Assembly (NCBI GenBank): GCA_030641695.1
Contig: DAOWGY010000158.1
Location: 1-6,893, forward strand
DNA from: Gammaproteobacteria bacterium
Lineage (GTDB): Bacteria; Pseudomonadota; Gammaproteobacteria; Steroidobacterales; Woeseiaceae
Direction: 5' to 3'
Length of the DNA: 6,893 nucleotides
Made by a program: the position numbers and the translations under genes. Positions 5,896-6,893 of the stretch are shown here, in pieces; positions within the stretch are counted from its first letter, which is position 1; the number at the start of each line of letters is the position of its first letter. The notes under the pieces are model-generated. The model was not told where the DNA came from, did not search any database, and was given only the letters and a program-made list of their open reading frames with translations.

Positions 5896-5900
5896 TTGAA

Positions 5901-6893
5901 ATGGCAGACGTAACAATGCGCCAGATGCTAGAGGCTGGCGTGCATTTTGGGCATCAGACCCGCTACTGGAACCCGAAGATGGCACCCTTCATCTTCGGTG
6001 AACGCAACAAAATCCACATCATTAACCTCGAGAAGAGCCTGCCCCTGGCTCGTGAGGCCTGCGCATTCGTCAAGGCGACGGTTGCAGACGGCGGCAAGGT
6101 GCTGTTCGTTGGAACCAAACGTGCGGCGCGCGACTCGGTGCGTAACAACGCCATTCGCTGCGAGATGCCGTTCGTGAGCCAGCGCTGGCTCGGTGGAATG
6201 CTGACCAACTACAAGACCATTCGTCAGTCCGTAAAGCGCCTGGTGACGCTCGAAGAGATGGCCGACGAAGGTGGTTTCGAGGGCCTGACGAAGAAAGAGG
6301 TGCTCGGGCTCACTCGCGAGCGTGACAAGCTCGAGCGAAGCCTCGGCGGCATCAAGAAAATGAAGTCTTTGCCCGACGTCCTGTTCGTGGTCGATGTCGA
6401 TCATGAGGATATCGCTATTCGCGAAGCGAGAAAGCTGGGGATTCCCGTTGTCGCGGTCGTCGATACAAACTGCTCACCCGACGATGTTGACTACGTCATT
6501 CCCGGCAACGACGATGCCATGCGTGCCATTGAACTCTACGCCGCCCTGGTTGCTGACGCCGTGCTCGATGGCAAGACGTCCCTTCCGGAGGTTGCGCTCG
6601 GTGATGACGAATTCATCGAGCTCGACGCGGAAGGCAAGGTCAAGAAGTCGGGCGGTCGCAAGAAAAAGACAGGGAAAAGACCGGCTCGCAAGGCGACAGT
6701 GAAGAAAAAGCCGGCCGGCAGGAAGGCTGACGATGCCGAAGCAGCGGCGACGACGGATGCCAGGCCTGAGGAAGCCAAGGCCGAAGAAGCCAAGCCTGAG
6801 GAAGCCAAGGCCGAAGAAGCCAAGCCTGAGGAAGCCAAGGCCGAAGAAGCCAAGCCTGAGGAAGCCAAGGTCGAAGTAGCCAAGCCTGAGGAA
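5901..6893 (+). CDS. rpsB: 30S ribosomal protein S2 with long repetitive C-terminal extension (cut by window edge)
   Basis: S2 binds the 30S head/body junction, contacts S1, and is needed to recruit S1 to the small subunit. The start is ATG 5901 with GGAGA (5890-5894) 6 nt upstream. Residues 1-230 are a complete, ordinary S2 core: MRQMLEAGVHFGHQTRYWNP (6-25), FVGTKRAA (69-76), SQRWLGGMLTNYKTI (93-107), LPDVLFVVDV (157-166) and IPVVAVVDTNCSPDDVDYVIPGN split over 181-203. S2 normally ends near 240; here the frame is open to the right edge at residue 331. The extension has two parts: a basic Lys/Arg/Pro/Ala segment (248-275) that looks like a histone H1 tail, and an acidic EEAKA/EEAKP repeat from about residue 290. 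tsf is expected downstream. Tail function is unknown. The leader suggests autogenous control by S2. Confidence 0.96.
   Translation, partial: MADVTMRQMLEAGVHFGHQTRYWNPKMAPFIFGERNKIHIINLEKSLPLAREACAFVKATVADGGKVLFVGTKRAARDSVRNNAIRCEMPFVSQRWLGGMLTNYKTIRQSVKRLVTLEEMADEGGFEGLTKKEVLGLTRERDKLERSLGGIKKMKSLPDVLFVVDVDHEDIAIREARKLGIPVVAVVDTNCSPDDVDYVIPGNDDAMRAIELYAALVADAVLDGKTSLPEVALGDDEFIELDAEGKVKKSGGRKKKTGKRPARKATVKKKPAGRKADDAEAAATTDARPEEAKAEEAKPEEAKAEEAKPEEAKAEEAKPEEAKVEVAKPEE
6768..6893 (+). repeat. 30-bp tandem repeats inside the rpsB tail
   Basis: There are four consecutive 30-bp units (6768-6797, 6798-6827, 6828-6857, 6858-6887) plus the first 6 bp of a fifth at the window edge. Units 1-3 are identical. 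Unit 4 has two changes, both altering the protein: GCC to GTC (Ala to Val, 6871) and GAA to GTA (Glu to Val, 6877). Each unit encodes EEAKA-EEAKP and is itself two diverged 15-bp halves. The array stays in frame with S2 and runs off the window, so the copy number is unknown. Confidence 0.97.

Noticed and set aside
5928..6404. 158-codon minus-strand frame opposite rpsB
   Set aside because: Antisense to the conserved S2 core with no protein-family features.
6536..6883. 115-codon minus-strand frame rich in SGLASSALAS repeats
   Set aside because: It is the reverse reading of the rpsB tail repeats; the S2 frame is continuous from a strong start and explains the repeats.
6768..6893. CRISPR-like array suggested by regular 30-bp repeats
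   Set aside because: The units are contiguous with no spacers and are in frame with S2, so this is a coding tandem repeat.

Overview
The window reads as ordinary chromosome of a gammaproteobacterium of fairly high G+C. The evidence is a map–glnD–dapD–yffB run on the minus strand, divergent from rpsB, with dapE close by. DapD has the same length and catalytic-residue numbering as the E. coli enzyme, and YffB resembles its E. coli counterpart. Xanthomonadales or Steroidobacterales-like relatives are plausible, but the genus cannot be named from the sequence.

Layout. Positions 1-442 (minus) hold the N-terminal 147 codons of dapE, cut by the left edge. Positions 443-772 are a 330-bp non-coding stretch shared by divergent dapE and a small cold-shock gene. 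The cold-shock gene (773-979, plus) converges on yffB (1107-1460, minus), with a strong, probably bidirectional, intrinsic terminator at 1023-1051 between them. Reading leftward on the minus strand, map (5683-4919), glnD (4935-2335), dapD (2309-1485) and yffB (1460-1107) are packed with a 17-nt overlap and gaps of 25 and 24 nt, which looks like one operon. Positions 5684-5900 separate map from rpsB. They contain a REP/MITE-like palindromic element (5703-5768), a promoter-like TATAAA with a G+C-rich discriminator, and a structured rpsB leader matching in place and shape the S2 autoregulatory leader (t44/tff in E. coli). rpsB (5901 to the right edge) encodes a normal S2 core followed by a long, unusual tail: a basic Lys/Arg segment, then 30-bp tandem DNA repeats encoding EEAKA/EEAKP.

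How the genes fit together. DapD and DapE act in the succinylase branch of diaminopimelate/lysine synthesis. GlnD is the uridylyltransferase/uridylyl-removing sensor of nitrogen status acting on PII. Map trims N-terminal methionine from new proteins. YffB is a thioredoxin-fold ArsC/Spx-family protein commonly found beside dapE. The cold-shock gene sits between yffB and dapE in the opposite direction and separates dapE from the operon.

I see no phage, CRISPR, defence or otherwise novel multi-gene system. The most interesting items are the repeat-bearing S2 tail, the rpsB leader, the palindromic element between map and rpsB, and a 12-bp in-frame duplication that gives dapD two consecutive stop codons.
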